This document shows, in pieces, positions 33,400 to 41,732 of a stretch of DNA of 46,895 nt; positions within the stretch are counted from its first letter, which is position 1; the number at the start of each line of letters is the position of its first letter. The position numbers and the translations under genes are program-made. This stretch comes from CAYMUC01 sp964471865 (GTDB taxonomy: Bacteria > Actinomycetota > Acidimicrobiia > Acidimicrobiales > Ilumatobacteraceae). Below the pieces are notes generated by a model. The model did not search any database. It was not told where the DNA came from and saw only the letters and a list, made by a program, of their open reading frames with translations. The stretch is taken from positions 1-46,895 of the forward strand of contig CAYYHU010000015.1 in assembly GCA_964471865.1 (NCBI GenBank), written 5' to 3'.

Positions 33400-33965
33400 G
33401 ACGTCACCTCCCGGCGGATCTCCACACCGTCGGGACCGGCGACGACGTCTTCATCTCGACTCGTCGGCAGGTTCTTGCCCACGAAGTCGGCGCGGATCGG
33501 CAGTTCCCGGTGACCGCGGTCCACCAGGACTGCGAGTTGGACCGCAGCGGGTCGCCCGTAATCGTTGAGAGCGTCGAGAGCAGCCCGGACCGTGCGTCCG
33601 GTGTAGAGCACGTCGTCGACGAGAATCACCGTGACCCCGTCGAGAGCCCCGGGCAGTTCGGTCACCGAACCCAGCGAGGCGGGACGCAAAGCGATGTCAT
33701 CGCGATACATCGCCACATCGAGAGTGCCGACGGGCACGACGGCCCCATCTTCATCGTGGGCGATACGAGCCAGCGCCTCTCCGAGCGCTTCGGCGAGCCA
33801 GACGCCACCGCGTTGCAGACCCACGAGGGTGACTCGATCGACGCCCCGATTGCGTTCGACGATCTCATGAGCGATGCGGGTCACGGCCCGGCGCACGTCC
33901 TGGGCCCCGAGCACCTCCGACGCAGCCTGACGGCCGCCGGGGTGATCGTCATGGTGATCAACCAT
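33396..33965 (-). CDS. pyrR: PyrR: pyr mRNA-binding regulator / uracil phosphoribosyltransferase
   Basis: Uridine-nucleotide-sensing RNA-binding regulator of the pyr operon that retains the PRTase fold. The chosen product is 189 residues, with QRGGVWLAE in the flexible-loop region and the PRPP-binding motif VILVDDVLYTGRT (113-125). Three consecutive ATG codons (33971, 33968, 33965) directly follow AGGAG at 33976-33972. The third has the best spacing (6 bases), so it is used. A PyrR-binding hairpin lies immediately upstream. The ORF start at 34193 lies inside nusB and is rejected. Confidence 0.95.
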   Translation of the reverse strand: MVDHHDDHPGGRQAASEVLGAQDVRRAVTRIAHEIVERNRGVDRVTLVGLQRGGVWLAEALGEALARIAHDEDGAVVPVGTLDVAMYRDDIALRPASLGSVTELPGALDGVTVILVDDVLYTGRTVRAALDALNDYGRPAAVQLAVLVDRGHRELPIRADFVGKNLPTSRDEDVVAGPDGVEIRREVTS

Positions 33966-33975
33966 CATCATCTCC

Positions 33976-34010
33976 TGCCGTATGGGCCTCACGGGACCCG
34001 CTTCACGGTC
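33976..34010 (-). promoter_or_regulatory. PyrR-binding RNA hairpin in the pyr operon leader
   Basis: In the transcript, GGGUC, the hexaloop CCGUGA and GGCCC form a 5-bp stem-loop (33999-33984). The sequence UCCCGUGAGGC matches the PyrR-binding consensus UCCNGNGAGGY, with the loop matching CNGNGA. A lower stem CCGU/ACGG (34008-34005 and 33981-33978) is separated from it by an asymmetric internal loop, as in known binding loops. The AGGAG of pyrR begins two bases after the lower stem, so PyrR bound to the hairpin could block translation, as shown for mycobacterial pyr operons. Confidence 0.78.
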
Positions 34011-34017
34011 GAGGACC

Positions 34018-34023
34018 ACCGTA
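34018..34023 (-). promoter_or_regulatory. -10 box of the predicted pyr operon promoter
   Basis: TACGGT on the minus strand in the nusB-pyrR gap. A start about 7 bases downstream falls near 34010, at the foot of the PyrR-binding hairpin, so the hairpin would form the very 5' end of the mRNA. No -35 consensus is recognised. Confidence 0.45.
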
Positions 34024-34032
34024 GCAGTGGAG

Positions 34033-34671
34033 TCAGTGTGGAGACGCCTCCGACTGGTTTGTCGCGGGTGCAGACGGCCGGTGCACCGCTGCCAAAGCCG
34101 ACAGCACACCGTTGACGAACCGGGCGGCGTCCTCCGTCGAGTAGCGCTTGGCCAATTCGACCGCCTCGTCGATGACCACCGCGGTGGGGACATCGGGGCG
34201 TTCCAACAACTCGAAGGTTCCCAGACGCAACACGTTCACATCGACCACGGCGAGGCGTTCCATCGTCCAACCGCGGAGTCGTTCAGCGATCAAGGCGTCG
34301 AGGCGTTCTCGATGCGCTTGCACCCCTTCGAGCAGCAACACCGTCAATTCCGAGGGCGCCACGATCTGACCGGCGAGCACCTCAGCCGGGCTCAGGTTGC
34401 GCGTCGCCGCCTCGTACAGCAGCGTCAGAGCATGTTCCCGGGACTGCGATCGCAGATCCCAGGGCTCGTCATCGTCGAAGTCGTCGATGTCATCGATGTC
34501 GTCGGTGTCGTCGACATCGTGGATCTCGACATCATCGGTGCCCTCGACGTCGTGGCTGGCATCGTCGTGACTGGCATCGTCGTGACTGGCATCGGATGTG
34601 ACCGCGGGGCTGTCCTCGCCACTGCCCGACCCCGCGACGGCGTTCTCGAGGCGATCCTGATCGCTTCGCAC
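34033..34671 (-). CDS. nusB: Transcription antitermination protein NusB with acidic N-terminal extension
   Basis: Helical RNA-binding protein that, with NusE (S10), binds boxA in rRNA leaders. From GTG 34671 the product is 212 residues. The NusB domain runs from about residue 78 (SREHALTLLYEA) through LAVVDVNVLRLGTFELL to VVIDEAVELAKRYSTEDAARFVNGVL, all family hallmarks. The first ~75 residues are extremely acidic, with three DASHD repeats and runs of Asp (DDTDDIDDIDDFDDDE). No other ATG, GTG or TTG occurs before the domain, so the extension is real unless a CTG at about residue 75 is used. It follows efp by four bases. Confidence 0.9.
   Translation of the reverse strand: MRSDQDRLENAVAGSGSGEDSPAVTSDASHDDASHDDASHDVEGTDDVEIHDVDDTDDIDDIDDFDDDEPWDLRSQSREHALTLLYEAATRNLSPAEVLAGQIVAPSELTVLLLEGVQAHRERLDALIAERLRGWTMERLAVVDVNVLRLGTFELLERPDVPTAVVIDEAVELAKRYSTEDAARFVNGVLSALAAVHRPSAPATNQSEASPH
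34549..34593. repeat. Three 15-bp tandem repeats in nusB
   Basis: Three copies of GTCGTGACTGGCATC (plus strand; the first copy has one difference) encode DASHD three times in the acidic NusB extension. The unit is a multiple of three, so copy-number change would keep the reading frame. Confidence 0.9.
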
Positions 34672-34675
34672 CCTC

Positions 34676-35239
34676 TCAGACCCGGGTGATGTAGTCGCCC
34701 GAGCGGGTATCCACTTTGACCCGGTCGCCGATCTCGATGAACAGCGGCACCTGCACCACCTTGCCGGTTTCGAGAGTCGCCGCCTTGCGAGCACCCGACA
34801 CCCGGTCGCCTTGGACGCCGGGTTCGGTTTCGGACACGGTCAACTCGACTGAGGCAGGGATTTCCACCGAAACGATCTCGCCTTGATGGATGGCGATGAT
34901 CGCCACTGCGGATTCGACGAGATAGTGCGCCGCATCGCCGAGCGCCGCGGGCGCGACGTTCATCTGGTCGTAGGTGTCGGTGTCCATGAACACGTAGTCG
35001 TCACCGTCGCGGTAGAGGAACTGCATGTCCTTTTTTTCGAGGATCGCCTGTTCGACCCGAACTCCAGCGTTGAATGTGCGATCGAACACGTTGCCGGTGC
35101 GCAGATTGCGCAGTTTGGTCCGAACGAACGCTCCACCCTTACCGGGCTTGACGTGTTGGAACTCCACGACCTGGAACAGGCCGTTGTCCAACTCGAGGGT
35201 GATCCCGTTCTTCAGGTCGTTGGTGGTGATGGCGGGCAT
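34676..35239 (-). CDS. efp: Elongation factor P
   Basis: Relieves ribosome stalling at polyproline. The 187-residue protein has the three-domain EF-P layout and the domain I loop HVKPGKGGAF with Lys34 at its tip, followed by KLRNLRTG. The Lys34-type loop without obvious modifying enzymes nearby leaves its modification open. ATG 35239 has AAGGACG upstream and lies inside the 3' end of the peptidase gene (28-bp overlap). A run of seven A in LEKKD is explained by lysine codons. Confidence 0.97.
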   Translation of the reverse strand: MPAITTNDLKNGITLELDNGLFQVVEFQHVKPGKGGAFVRTKLRNLRTGNVFDRTFNAGVRVEQAILEKKDMQFLYRDGDDYVFMDTDTYDQMNVAPAALGDAAHYLVESAVAIIAIHQGEIVSVEIPASVELTVSETEPGVQGDRVSGARKAATLETGKVVQVPLFIEIGDRVKVDTRSGDYITRV

Positions 35240-36363
35240 GGGTCGTCCTTGGGTGAACTGGTGAGCACGCGGTGGCCGGTTTCGGTCAGGACCACGAGGT
35301 CCTCGATTCGGATGCCACCGAAGCCGTCACGATAGACCCCCGGCTCCACGGTCACCACGTCCCCGACCTCGAAGACGTCACCGGATGCTGTTGAGGAGGG
35401 TGTCGAGAAGGGGGCTTCGTGGATGTCGAGTCCGACCCCGTGGCTGGTTCCGTGACTGAACCACTCCCCCAGACCGGCCTGGGTGATCACCTCGCGACAT
35501 GTGGCGTCGAGGTGTGCCACGAGAACCCCTGGAGCCAGGACATCGAGTCCAGCCTGTTGGGCGCGAGCGACGATCTCGTAGAGCTCGCGTTGGCGTGGTG
35601 TGGCATCGCCCACCACGAAGGTTCGGGTCGTATCCGAGTGGTATCCGTCCACGAGAGCACCGACATCGATGACCAGGGTGTCCCCCTCCTCGAGGGGTTT
35701 GGGTACCGGTTGGTGATGGGCGCGGGCTGCGTGTCGGGGTCCGCTCGCGACGATCGTGGGATAACTCGGTCCCTGAGCGCCCAGACGCCGCATCCGATAT
35801 TCGAGTTCATCGCGAAGATCGACCTCGGTGACGCCCTGTGTGGAGTCGATGAGATCGATCACCGATGCCAAAGCCTGATCAGCGATCGCACACGCCCGAC
35901 TGATCGCGTCGATTTCGACAGGTTCTTTGCGGCGACGCAGCGGGGCACACAGCGAGGTGTGGGTCTCGACGCTGCGACCCAGAACCCCGACGAGTCGTTG
36001 ATGTTCAGCCAGAGTGGTCGTGGCCGGATCGACCGCGACACGGGCCCGGCCCTGGAGATATCGAGCCACGGTCTCGTCGCGTTCGCTCAGGGTGGCGATC
36101 CCGGCTACATGGATAGGTGCCCCGGCGACCTCGCATTCCGCAACGGCTTGATCCCGATATCGCCCATCCACGATCACCAGGATCTCCTCGGCGGTCACGA
36201 TCGCGGTGGCCGTGGATCCGGTGAAGCCGCTGAGCCATCTCAGATCCGAGCCGGCGACGAGCAGATAGGCATCGAGTCCGGCCTCGTTCAGTCGGGTACC
36301 GAGCCGTTGATGACGACCGTGGTGATCGGCTCGGCCCGAGGTCTCGACGCCGGTCGTGGTCAC
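35212..36363 (-). CDS. M24 family Xaa-Pro aminopeptidase/dipeptidase
   Basis: Dinuclear metallopeptidase of the creatinase/aminopeptidase P fold, 383 residues. The N-terminal creatinase-like domain (about 15-145) has LRWLSGFTGS. The catalytic pita-bread domain carries the five metal ligands: Asp233 (VIDVG), Asp244 (YHSDTTRTF), His308 (HGTSHGVGLDIHE), Glu340 (VTVEPGVY) and Glu354 (GIRIED). Aminopeptidase P (pepP) and prolidase (pepQ) cannot be separated from sequence alone. GTG 36363 overlaps the aroQ stop (GTGA). The aroQ-pepQ-efp-nusB order matches mycobacteria. Confidence 0.93.
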   Translation of the reverse strand: MTTTGVETSGRADHHGRHQRLGTRLNEAGLDAYLLVAGSDLRWLSGFTGSTATAIVTAEEILVIVDGRYRDQAVAECEVAGAPIHVAGIATLSERDETVARYLQGRARVAVDPATTTLAEHQRLVGVLGRSVETHTSLCAPLRRRKEPVEIDAISRACAIADQALASVIDLIDSTQGVTEVDLRDELEYRMRRLGAQGPSYPTIVASGPRHAARAHHQPVPKPLEEGDTLVIDVGALVDGYHSDTTRTFVVGDATPRQRELYEIVARAQQAGLDVLAPGVLVAHLDATCREVITQAGLGEWFSHGTSHGVGLDIHEAPFSTPSSTASGDVFEVGDVVTVEPGVYRDGFGGIRIEDLVVLTETGHRVLTSSPKDDPCPPSPPTT

Positions 36364-36806
36364 GGCGCGAGCAAGCGGGCCATGGCCGCCACCGCCAAGT
36401 CGTATCCCTGACCGCCGAAACCAGCGATCGTTCCCACCGCGACTGGGGCCACCACACTGGTGTGACGCCAGGACTCCCGCGCTTGCGGGTTCGACAAGTG
36501 GACTTCGATGATCGGTCCTTCGAAGGCGGCCAAGGCGTCGTGCAGACTCCAGGCGTAATGGGTGAACGCGCCCGGGTTGATCACGATGCCTGCGACTCGA
36601 CGTCGAGCGGCGTGAATGGCGTCGACGAGATCGCCCTCGTGGTTGGACTGGAGATCTTCGACATCGAATCCGACGGCGTCGGCGGCGGTGCGGATCGCGG
36701 CGAGATGATCGGCCAAGGTCTCAGTCCCGTAGATCTCGGGTTCGCGGTCGCCGAGCAGATTGAGGTTCGGGCCGTGGAGCACCAACAGGATCGGACGTTC
36801 GCTCAC
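36360..36806 (-). CDS. aroQ: 3-dehydroquinate dehydratase, type II
   Basis: Third step of the shikimate pathway: dehydroquinate to dehydroshikimate. From GTG 36806 the product is 148 residues, the family length. It has GPNLNLLG (12-19), the catalytic tyrosine in EIYG (Tyr26), NPGAFTHYAWSL and the histidine segment EVHLSNPQARESWRHTS. A TACCGT box lies six bases before this GTG. A GTG at 36851 would add 15 unconserved residues. Confidence 0.96.
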   Translation of the reverse strand: MSERPILLVLHGPNLNLLGDREPEIYGTETLADHLAAIRTAADAVGFDVEDLQSNHEGDLVDAIHAARRRVAGIVINPGAFTHYAWSLHDALAAFEGPIIEVHLSNPQARESWRHTSVVAPVAVGTIAGFGGQGYDLAVAAMARLLAP

Positions 36807-36812
36807 GTCTCC

Positions 36813-36818
36813 ACGGTA
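36813..36818 (-). promoter_or_regulatory. -10 box of a likely leaderless aroQ transcript
   Basis: TACCGT on the minus strand, 6 bases before the aroQ GTG, in the 77-bp gap after aroB. It supports the shorter start and a separate promoter for aroQ-peptidase-efp-nusB. Confidence 0.35.
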
Positions 36819-36883
36819 CCGGTCATCACCAGACCCCGACGTCACCGGCACTGATGCCCAGGCGTGTGAGACATCATCTCAGC

Positions 36884-37915
36884 TCAGCTCTGCGGCATCG
36901 CCGCGAGCGCCTCGCGCACCATGAGGGGATCCACGCCTTCGACGACTTCGAGACCTCGGGGACCGTCGAGCACGAAGGTCAGTCCTCCCAGAGCCTTTTT
37001 GTCACGTCCCATCAACGCGACGAGCTCATCGGGATCGTGGTCGCTCGCCAACGCGATGTCGAGACCGTATTCCTCGACCACGACCCGATCGTGCAGCGCC
37101 ACGCGGTCAGCATCGATACGACCGAGTCGGTATCCGAGCCGAGCGGCATATGCCAGTCCGATCGCCACGGCTTCCCCGTGGGCGAGTTCATGACCCGAGG
37201 TGATCTCGAGGGCGTGAGCGAGGGTGTGGCCGTAGTTGAGCAGAGCTCGACGTCCGCCTTCGCGCTCATCGGCGGCGACGACTTCGGCTTTGATCTCCAC
37301 ACATCGAGCGATCCGAGTCTCGAGATCGGCGTTCAACAAATCGTCTCCGGTGATGAAGTGGTACTTCGCCATTTCGCCGCGACCGCATCGCTGCTCGCGT
37401 TCGGGCAGGGTGGCGAGAGCATCGAGATCACAGATCACCCCCGAGGGCTGCCAGAACGCTCCCACGAGGTTCTTCCCTTCGGGCAGATTGACCCCGGTTT
37501 TGCCTCCGATCGCAGCATCGACCATGGCCAACAGCGAGGTGGCGACATGAACCACCGGGATGCCGCGATGCCAGACGCTCGCCGCGAAGCCGGCGACATC
37601 GGTGACGAGTCCCCCGCCGAGTCCGATCACCACATCACGACGGGTCATCCCGATATCGGCGAAACGTCGACACAACATCTCGATCGTGGCGAGGGTCTTG
37701 TCGTGCTCACCGCCACCGATCTCCACAACATCGGTGATGAGACCCGCGCTCGACAACGCGCCAAGTAGAGCCTCGCGTAACGGCACGCCCGCCTGGGTCA
37801 CAACCACCGCTCGGCTCGCACCCGGGGGCAGCACCGAGGCCACCGCGTCGACGGTTCCCGCTCCTACGAGGACGCGATATGAGCGATCACCCAGCGGTAC
37901 GAGAACCTCGGTCAT
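36884..37915 (-). CDS. aroB: 3-dehydroquinate synthase
   Basis: NAD- and zinc-dependent second step of the shikimate pathway. From ATG 37915 the protein is 343 residues. Motifs are the nucleotide-binding GLGGGLVTDVAGFAAS, TSLLAMVDAAIGGKTGVNLPEGKN, the metal-ligand segment GEMAKYHF, LLNYGHTLAHALE and HGEAVAIGL. The ATG overlaps the aroK stop (ATGA). The long upstream extension of the frame lies inside aroK and is not coding. Confidence 0.97.
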   Translation of the reverse strand: MTEVLVPLGDRSYRVLVGAGTVDAVASVLPPGASRAVVVTQAGVPLREALLGALSSAGLITDVVEIGGGEHDKTLATIEMLCRRFADIGMTRRDVVIGLGGGLVTDVAGFAASVWHRGIPVVHVATSLLAMVDAAIGGKTGVNLPEGKNLVGAFWQPSGVICDLDALATLPEREQRCGRGEMAKYHFITGDDLLNADLETRIARCVEIKAEVVAADEREGGRRALLNYGHTLAHALEITSGHELAHGEAVAIGLAYAARLGYRLGRIDADRVALHDRVVVEEYGLDIALASDHDPDELVALMGRDKKALGGLTFVLDGPRGLEVVEGVDPLMVREALAAMPQS

Positions 37916-38469
37916 GACGATGAGTCCTCCTCGGTGCGATCTCGGGTCACGACCCGACAGACCGTGGCCGCGACTTCGGCGACGGTGCGATGGTGGGTGC
38001 CGATGCGGTGATGAGCCACCTCCGAGTAGAGCGGTTCGCGCTCGGCGCTCAAACGTGTGAGCACTCCGGCTGGGTCCTCGGCCAAAAGTGGTCTCACGCT
38101 GCCTCCCCCATCGACACGTTCCACGAGGGCATCCACGGGGGCATCCAACCACACCACGACGACATCGGATGCGCTGCGAAGCAGTTCACGATTGGCGGAG
38201 GTCACCACGACGCCTCCGCCAGTGGCCACCACCACCGGATCACCGTCGGCGAGCACCCGAGTCAATGCTGCGGTTTCAGCGGTTCGAAAGGCGCTCTCGC
38301 CTGATGTGGCGAAGATCTCAGGAATCGTGGACCCGGTGTCGGATTCGATTTCGGCATCCAGGTCCACGAACCGGCGATCGAGTCGTCGAGCCAGGCGCCG
38401 ACCCACCGTCGTCTTGCCGGTGCCCATCAGTCCGACGAGCACGATGCGACGTGGGAACTGGACCGTCAT
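37912..38469 (-). CDS. aroK: Shikimate kinase
   Basis: Phosphorylates shikimate. The 185-residue P-loop kinase has GLMGTGKTT (13-21), VDLDAEIE in the shikimate-binding region, SGESAFRTAE, the VVATGGGVV motif (Walker B-like loop) and VRPLLAED in the lid. ATG 38469 overlaps the aroC stop (ATGA). Order aroC-aroK-aroB-aroQ is as in mycobacteria. Confidence 0.97.
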   Translation of the reverse strand: MTVQFPRRIVLVGLMGTGKTTVGRRLARRLDRRFVDLDAEIESDTGSTIPEIFATSGESAFRTAETAALTRVLADGDPVVVATGGGVVVTSANRELLRSASDVVVVWLDAPVDALVERVDGGGSVRPLLAEDPAGVLTRLSAEREPLYSEVAHHRIGTHHRTVAEVAATVCRVVTRDRTEEDSSS

Positions 38470-39638
38470 CCGATACCGGCACGGACCGCGGCGGCGAAAC
38501 TTTCGGCATTGCGGACCATCTCGGTGATGCTGTCCCCACCGAATTTGCGTTGGGCCTCTCCAGCGAGAACCAACGCGACCATCGTCTCCGCGACGACACC
38601 CATGGCGGGTACCGCGGTGACATCGGTGCGTTCTTTGAACGAGACCGTCGATTCCTTGGTGACGATGTCGACAGTGGCCAAGGTCGGCCGATTCAACGTC
38701 GCCAAAGGCTTCATCGCGGCGCGCACCACGAGCGGTTCACCCGTGGTCATTCCGCCTTCGACGCCACCCGCGAGAGTTCCCGTGCGGCGATATCCCTCGG
38801 CGTCATCCCAGACGATCGGATCATGCGCATCGCTGCCGCGCCGCGATGCCACCTCGAAACCGTCGCCGATCTCGACGCCTTTGACCGCCTGGATGCTCAT
38901 GATCGCCTGGGCCAGGAGCCCGTCGATCTTGCGATCCCAATGCACATGGCTACCGAGTCCGATCGGAACCCCGTAGGCGAGAACTTCGACGATGCCTCCC
39001 AGGCTGTCGCCGTCTTTGGCCGCAGCCGAGATCTCGGTGACCATCGCCTCTTCAGCGGAAGGATCGAAACAGCGCACCGAGGATTCGTCGACCCGGGCGA
39101 GATCAGCCGGGGTGGGTCGCAATCCGGCGGTGGCTCGGGCCGAACCCATCTGGATCACATGGGAGATGACCTCGACGCCGAGATGGCGCAACAAAGCCTT
39201 GGCGAGCGCTCCGGCCGCCACGCGAGCTGCGGTTTCTCGGGCGCTGGCGCGCTCCAAAACGTCACGGGCATCGGTGAATCCGTATTTCTGCATTCCCGTC
39301 AGATCGGCATGTCCGGGACGCGGCTGAGTGAGCGGGGATTGTGTGGCGCCCGGAGCCGGGGACATCTCGGCATGCCACTTGTCGGAACGGGTCCATTCGG
39401 TGTTGGCGATGCTGATCGCGACCGGTGATCCGAGGGTGCGGCCATGACGGACTCCACCCACGAGTGTGAGTTCATCGACTTCGAACCGTTGTCGGGGACC
39501 GCGGCCGTATCCGAGGCGTCGGCGTCCCATCTCGACCTGGATGTCTTCGACGGTGATCTCGAGACCGGCGGGCAGTCCTTCGACCACGACGACGAGACCC
39601 TGGCCGTGGGATTCTCCGGCGGTCAGATAACGCAGCAT
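38466..39638 (-). CDS. aroC: Chorismate synthase
   Basis: FMN-dependent last step of the shikimate pathway. From ATG 39638 the protein is 390 residues. It starts MLRYLTAGESHGQGLVV and has RRLGYGRGPRQRFEVDEL, RPGHADL, RASARETAARVAAGALAK and GGMTTGEPLVVRAAMKP, all chorismate synthase signatures. TAGCCT lies 7 bases before this ATG; the ORF start at 39803 reaches back into aroE and is rejected. It heads the aroC-K-B run. Confidence 0.98.
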   Translation of the reverse strand: MLRYLTAGESHGQGLVVVVEGLPAGLEITVEDIQVEMGRRRLGYGRGPRQRFEVDELTLVGGVRHGRTLGSPVAISIANTEWTRSDKWHAEMSPAPGATQSPLTQPRPGHADLTGMQKYGFTDARDVLERASARETAARVAAGALAKALLRHLGVEVISHVIQMGSARATAGLRPTPADLARVDESSVRCFDPSAEEAMVTEISAAAKDGDSLGGIVEVLAYGVPIGLGSHVHWDRKIDGLLAQAIMSIQAVKGVEIGDGFEVASRRGSDAHDPIVWDDAEGYRRTGTLAGGVEGGMTTGEPLVVRAAMKPLATLNRPTLATVDIVTKESTVSFKERTDVTAVPAMGVVAETMVALVLAGEAQRKFGGDSITEMVRNAESFAAAVRAGIG

Positions 39639-39645
39639 TCCCGCA

Positions 39646-39651
39646 AGGCTA
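39646..39651 (-). promoter_or_regulatory. -10 box of a likely leaderless aroC transcript
   Basis: TAGCCT on the minus strand lies 7 bases before the aroC ATG, within the 43-bp gap after aroE. It has the same hexamer and spacing as def. No -35 consensus. Confidence 0.45.
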
Positions 39652-39681
39652 CTGGCGCGTCCCCCGGGGTGAGCGGTTCGT

Positions 39682-40530
39682 TCAGTGGGAGCGACGGGCC
39701 AGTTCGGCCTGGGCAGCGGCTCGCATGACCACCGGATCACCGGCCTGTCCGGTCCAGCGTTCGAGTTGGACCGCCGCTTGATGCACGAGCATTCCCAGTC
39801 CATCGAGGGTGCGGGCCCCCGCGGCGCGCGCGGCGATCAGCAACGGCGTATCCAAGGGGTGATACACGGCGTCCGCGACGAGTTGGTGGGATCCGAGTAT
39901 CTCGACGGGGACGCTCGAGGCGGTATCGGTCCCCATCCCGATCGGGGTCGCATTGACGATGAGATCGCAGGTGGCGAGATCCTGAGGGGTTCCGATCCGG
40001 ATGCTGCCCCCAAGTCGCCTGCAGGCCTCTTGGGCACGTTCCGGGGACCGGTTGACCACGATCACTTCCTGTGCGCCGGCATCCACGAGCGCGGCGAGAA
40101 TCGCCCGGGCCGCTCCCCCGGCTCCCACCACTCCGCATCGAGTACCGCGAGGTTCCCACTGTGCGTCATGACGCAACGACGCGACGAGTCCCTCACCGTC
40201 GGTGAGGTCCCCCCACACCGTCCCGTCACCATCACGCCAGATCGTGTTCACGGCGTCGAGGCGATCGGCACGGTCGGTGAGGCGTCCCCGGGCGCGCAGC
40301 AGATGTGCGAGGTCCTCTTTATGCGGCATCGTCACCGACAAACCGAGCAGCGACAAGGTCTCCAACGCGTCCAGAGCACCACTGGCATGTCCCGGGGCCA
40401 CCTCGAACGCGACATAGATGGCGTCGAGACCTCGCGCGGCGAACGCCGCGTTGTGCAGCGCTGGCGACAACGAATGCCGTACCGGTGATCCAATGACCCC
40501 GGCCACGCGGGTGGTCCCCGTCGGGATCAC
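39682..40530 (-). CDS. aroE: Shikimate dehydrogenase
   Basis: NADPH-dependent reduction of dehydroshikimate. The 282-residue protein has the shikimate-binding GSPVRHSLSPALHN (14-27) and SVTMPHKEDLAHL with the catalytic lysine. A Rossmann domain opens VVGAGGAARAIL and is followed by VVNRSPERA (NADP recognition) and NATPIGMG. GTG 40530 overlaps the mltG stop (GTGA). The alaS-ruvX-mltG-aroE order is also found in mycobacteria. Confidence 0.96.
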   Translation of the reverse strand: MIPTGTTRVAGVIGSPVRHSLSPALHNAAFAARGLDAIYVAFEVAPGHASGALDALETLSLLGLSVTMPHKEDLAHLLRARGRLTDRADRLDAVNTIWRDGDGTVWGDLTDGEGLVASLRHDAQWEPRGTRCGVVGAGGAARAILAALVDAGAQEVIVVNRSPERAQEACRRLGGSIRIGTPQDLATCDLIVNATPIGMGTDTASSVPVEILGSHQLVADAVYHPLDTPLLIAARAAGARTLDGLGMLVHQAAVQLERWTGQAGDPVVMRAAAQAELARRSH

Positions 40531-41732
40531 AACACACCTGCTTCGCGGGCGGCTTCGATATTGCGTTCGTGTTGTTCGAGCGTCGAGGCGAAGGCGTGAC
40601 GTCCGTCGGTGTCTGCGAGCACGTAGTACAGGTAGAGACAGGGTTCGCTCGGGTCGAGTTCTCGACAGATCGGATCGCCCGGTGGCGGGTTCGGAACCGG
40701 GTTGAGCGCGGCGCGAATCGATGCCCGACCGGGATTGGCGATCGGGGTCGGAGGCAGCCCGGTGTAGAGGTAGGTGTTGTAGGGGGTGTCGCGTTCGCGG
40801 AGTTCTGTGAACGGCGTGCTCGAGTCCTGCCCGTAATAGAGCGTCGCGTCGATCTGCAGCGGCATTCCGAGCAACAGTCGGTTGTAGATGACTCGGGCGA
40901 TCTTGGCGCGATCCTCATCCACTTTGGCCTCGCGTTCGATCATCGAGGCGATGGTCAAGACCTCGTGGGGGCTGAAGGCCGAGTCCTCGATGCCTTCTTG
41001 ACGCCCGACGCGTTCCATCAGTGCGACCATTCGTTCGAGCACCCGTACTTCGGTTTCGTCTCCGGCGATCTGATAGGTGTCCGGGAACAGCAGCCCTTCG
41101 AGGCTGGTGATGTCATCGGGCTGATAGTCCGAGCGAACCGTTCCCGATTCGAGGGCCAACGCCGAGAACGACTCGGCGTCGAGATCGGGGAGCCGATCCT
41201 CGAGGCGACGGCCCATCTGATCGATCGTGAAACCTTCGGGGAACACCACTCGAGTGAAGGTCTGACTCGGCGGGGTTCTCAGCACCGCCAACAGGTTCCC
41301 GGCATGATCTCCGGCGCGCAACAGGTAGCTGCCCGGAACCAGATCGAGTCCTCCTTGTCGTTGGGTGTACCACTCGAACGCCCCGGCGTTGGCGATGAAT
41401 CCCTCGGCTTGGAGACGCGCGGCGAGGGTTTCGACGGTGTCGGTGGCGGTGACTTCGAACCGTTCTGCGACCGCCGCCTGACCGGGTGGGTTCAACTGGC
41501 GCACCATCCACAGTCCCATCGCCCCCGCGATGAGCAGCGCGATCACCCCGATCACCGCGGCGACTGCCAGGATCACTCCGACCCACCGCCGTTGTTTCCC
41601 GAGGCGTTCGGTCTCGACTCTCCACACTTCGTCGAGATCGTCCCAGGGGTCCTCGTACCAGTCGGGATCCCCGTCGTTCGAGGTGACGCGACTGTCGCGC
41701 CCGGACCGGCGAAGACGTTCACGCACCGTCAT
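40527..41732 (-). CDS. mltG: Endolytic murein transglycosylase MltG (YceG-like)
   Basis: Inner-membrane enzyme that cleaves nascent peptidoglycan strands. The 401-residue protein has a charged cytoplasmic N terminus (1-48), one transmembrane helix (about 51-77) and an extracellular LysM-like region (about 88-150). The YceG domain follows, with EGLLFPDTY (212-220) and the catalytic glutamate Glu266 in IASMIEREAK. It ends with NPGRASIRAALNP and LYYVLADTDGRHAFA. ATG 41732 overlaps the ruvX stop (ATGA). Two cysteines near the C terminus (CREL, PCLY) could form a disulfide. Confidence 0.94.
   Translation of the reverse strand: MTVRERLRRSGRDSRVTSNDGDPDWYEDPWDDLDEVWRVETERLGKQRRWVGVILAVAAVIGVIALLIAGAMGLWMVRQLNPPGQAAVAERFEVTATDTVETLAARLQAEGFIANAGAFEWYTQRQGGLDLVPGSYLLRAGDHAGNLLAVLRTPPSQTFTRVVFPEGFTIDQMGRRLEDRLPDLDAESFSALALESGTVRSDYQPDDITSLEGLLFPDTYQIAGDETEVRVLERMVALMERVGRQEGIEDSAFSPHEVLTIASMIEREAKVDEDRAKIARVIYNRLLLGMPLQIDATLYYGQDSSTPFTELRERDTPYNTYLYTGLPPTPIANPGRASIRAALNPVPNPPPGDPICRELDPSEPCLYLYYVLADTDGRHAFASTLEQHERNIEAAREAGVL

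Noticed and set aside
35031..35037. A AAA AAG slippery heptamer in frame in efp (seven A), the classic -1 frameshift motif
   Set aside because: It encodes two lysines in a conserved EF-P segment (LEKKD). A -1 shift would give only a short truncated tail, and no stimulatory structure is obvious.
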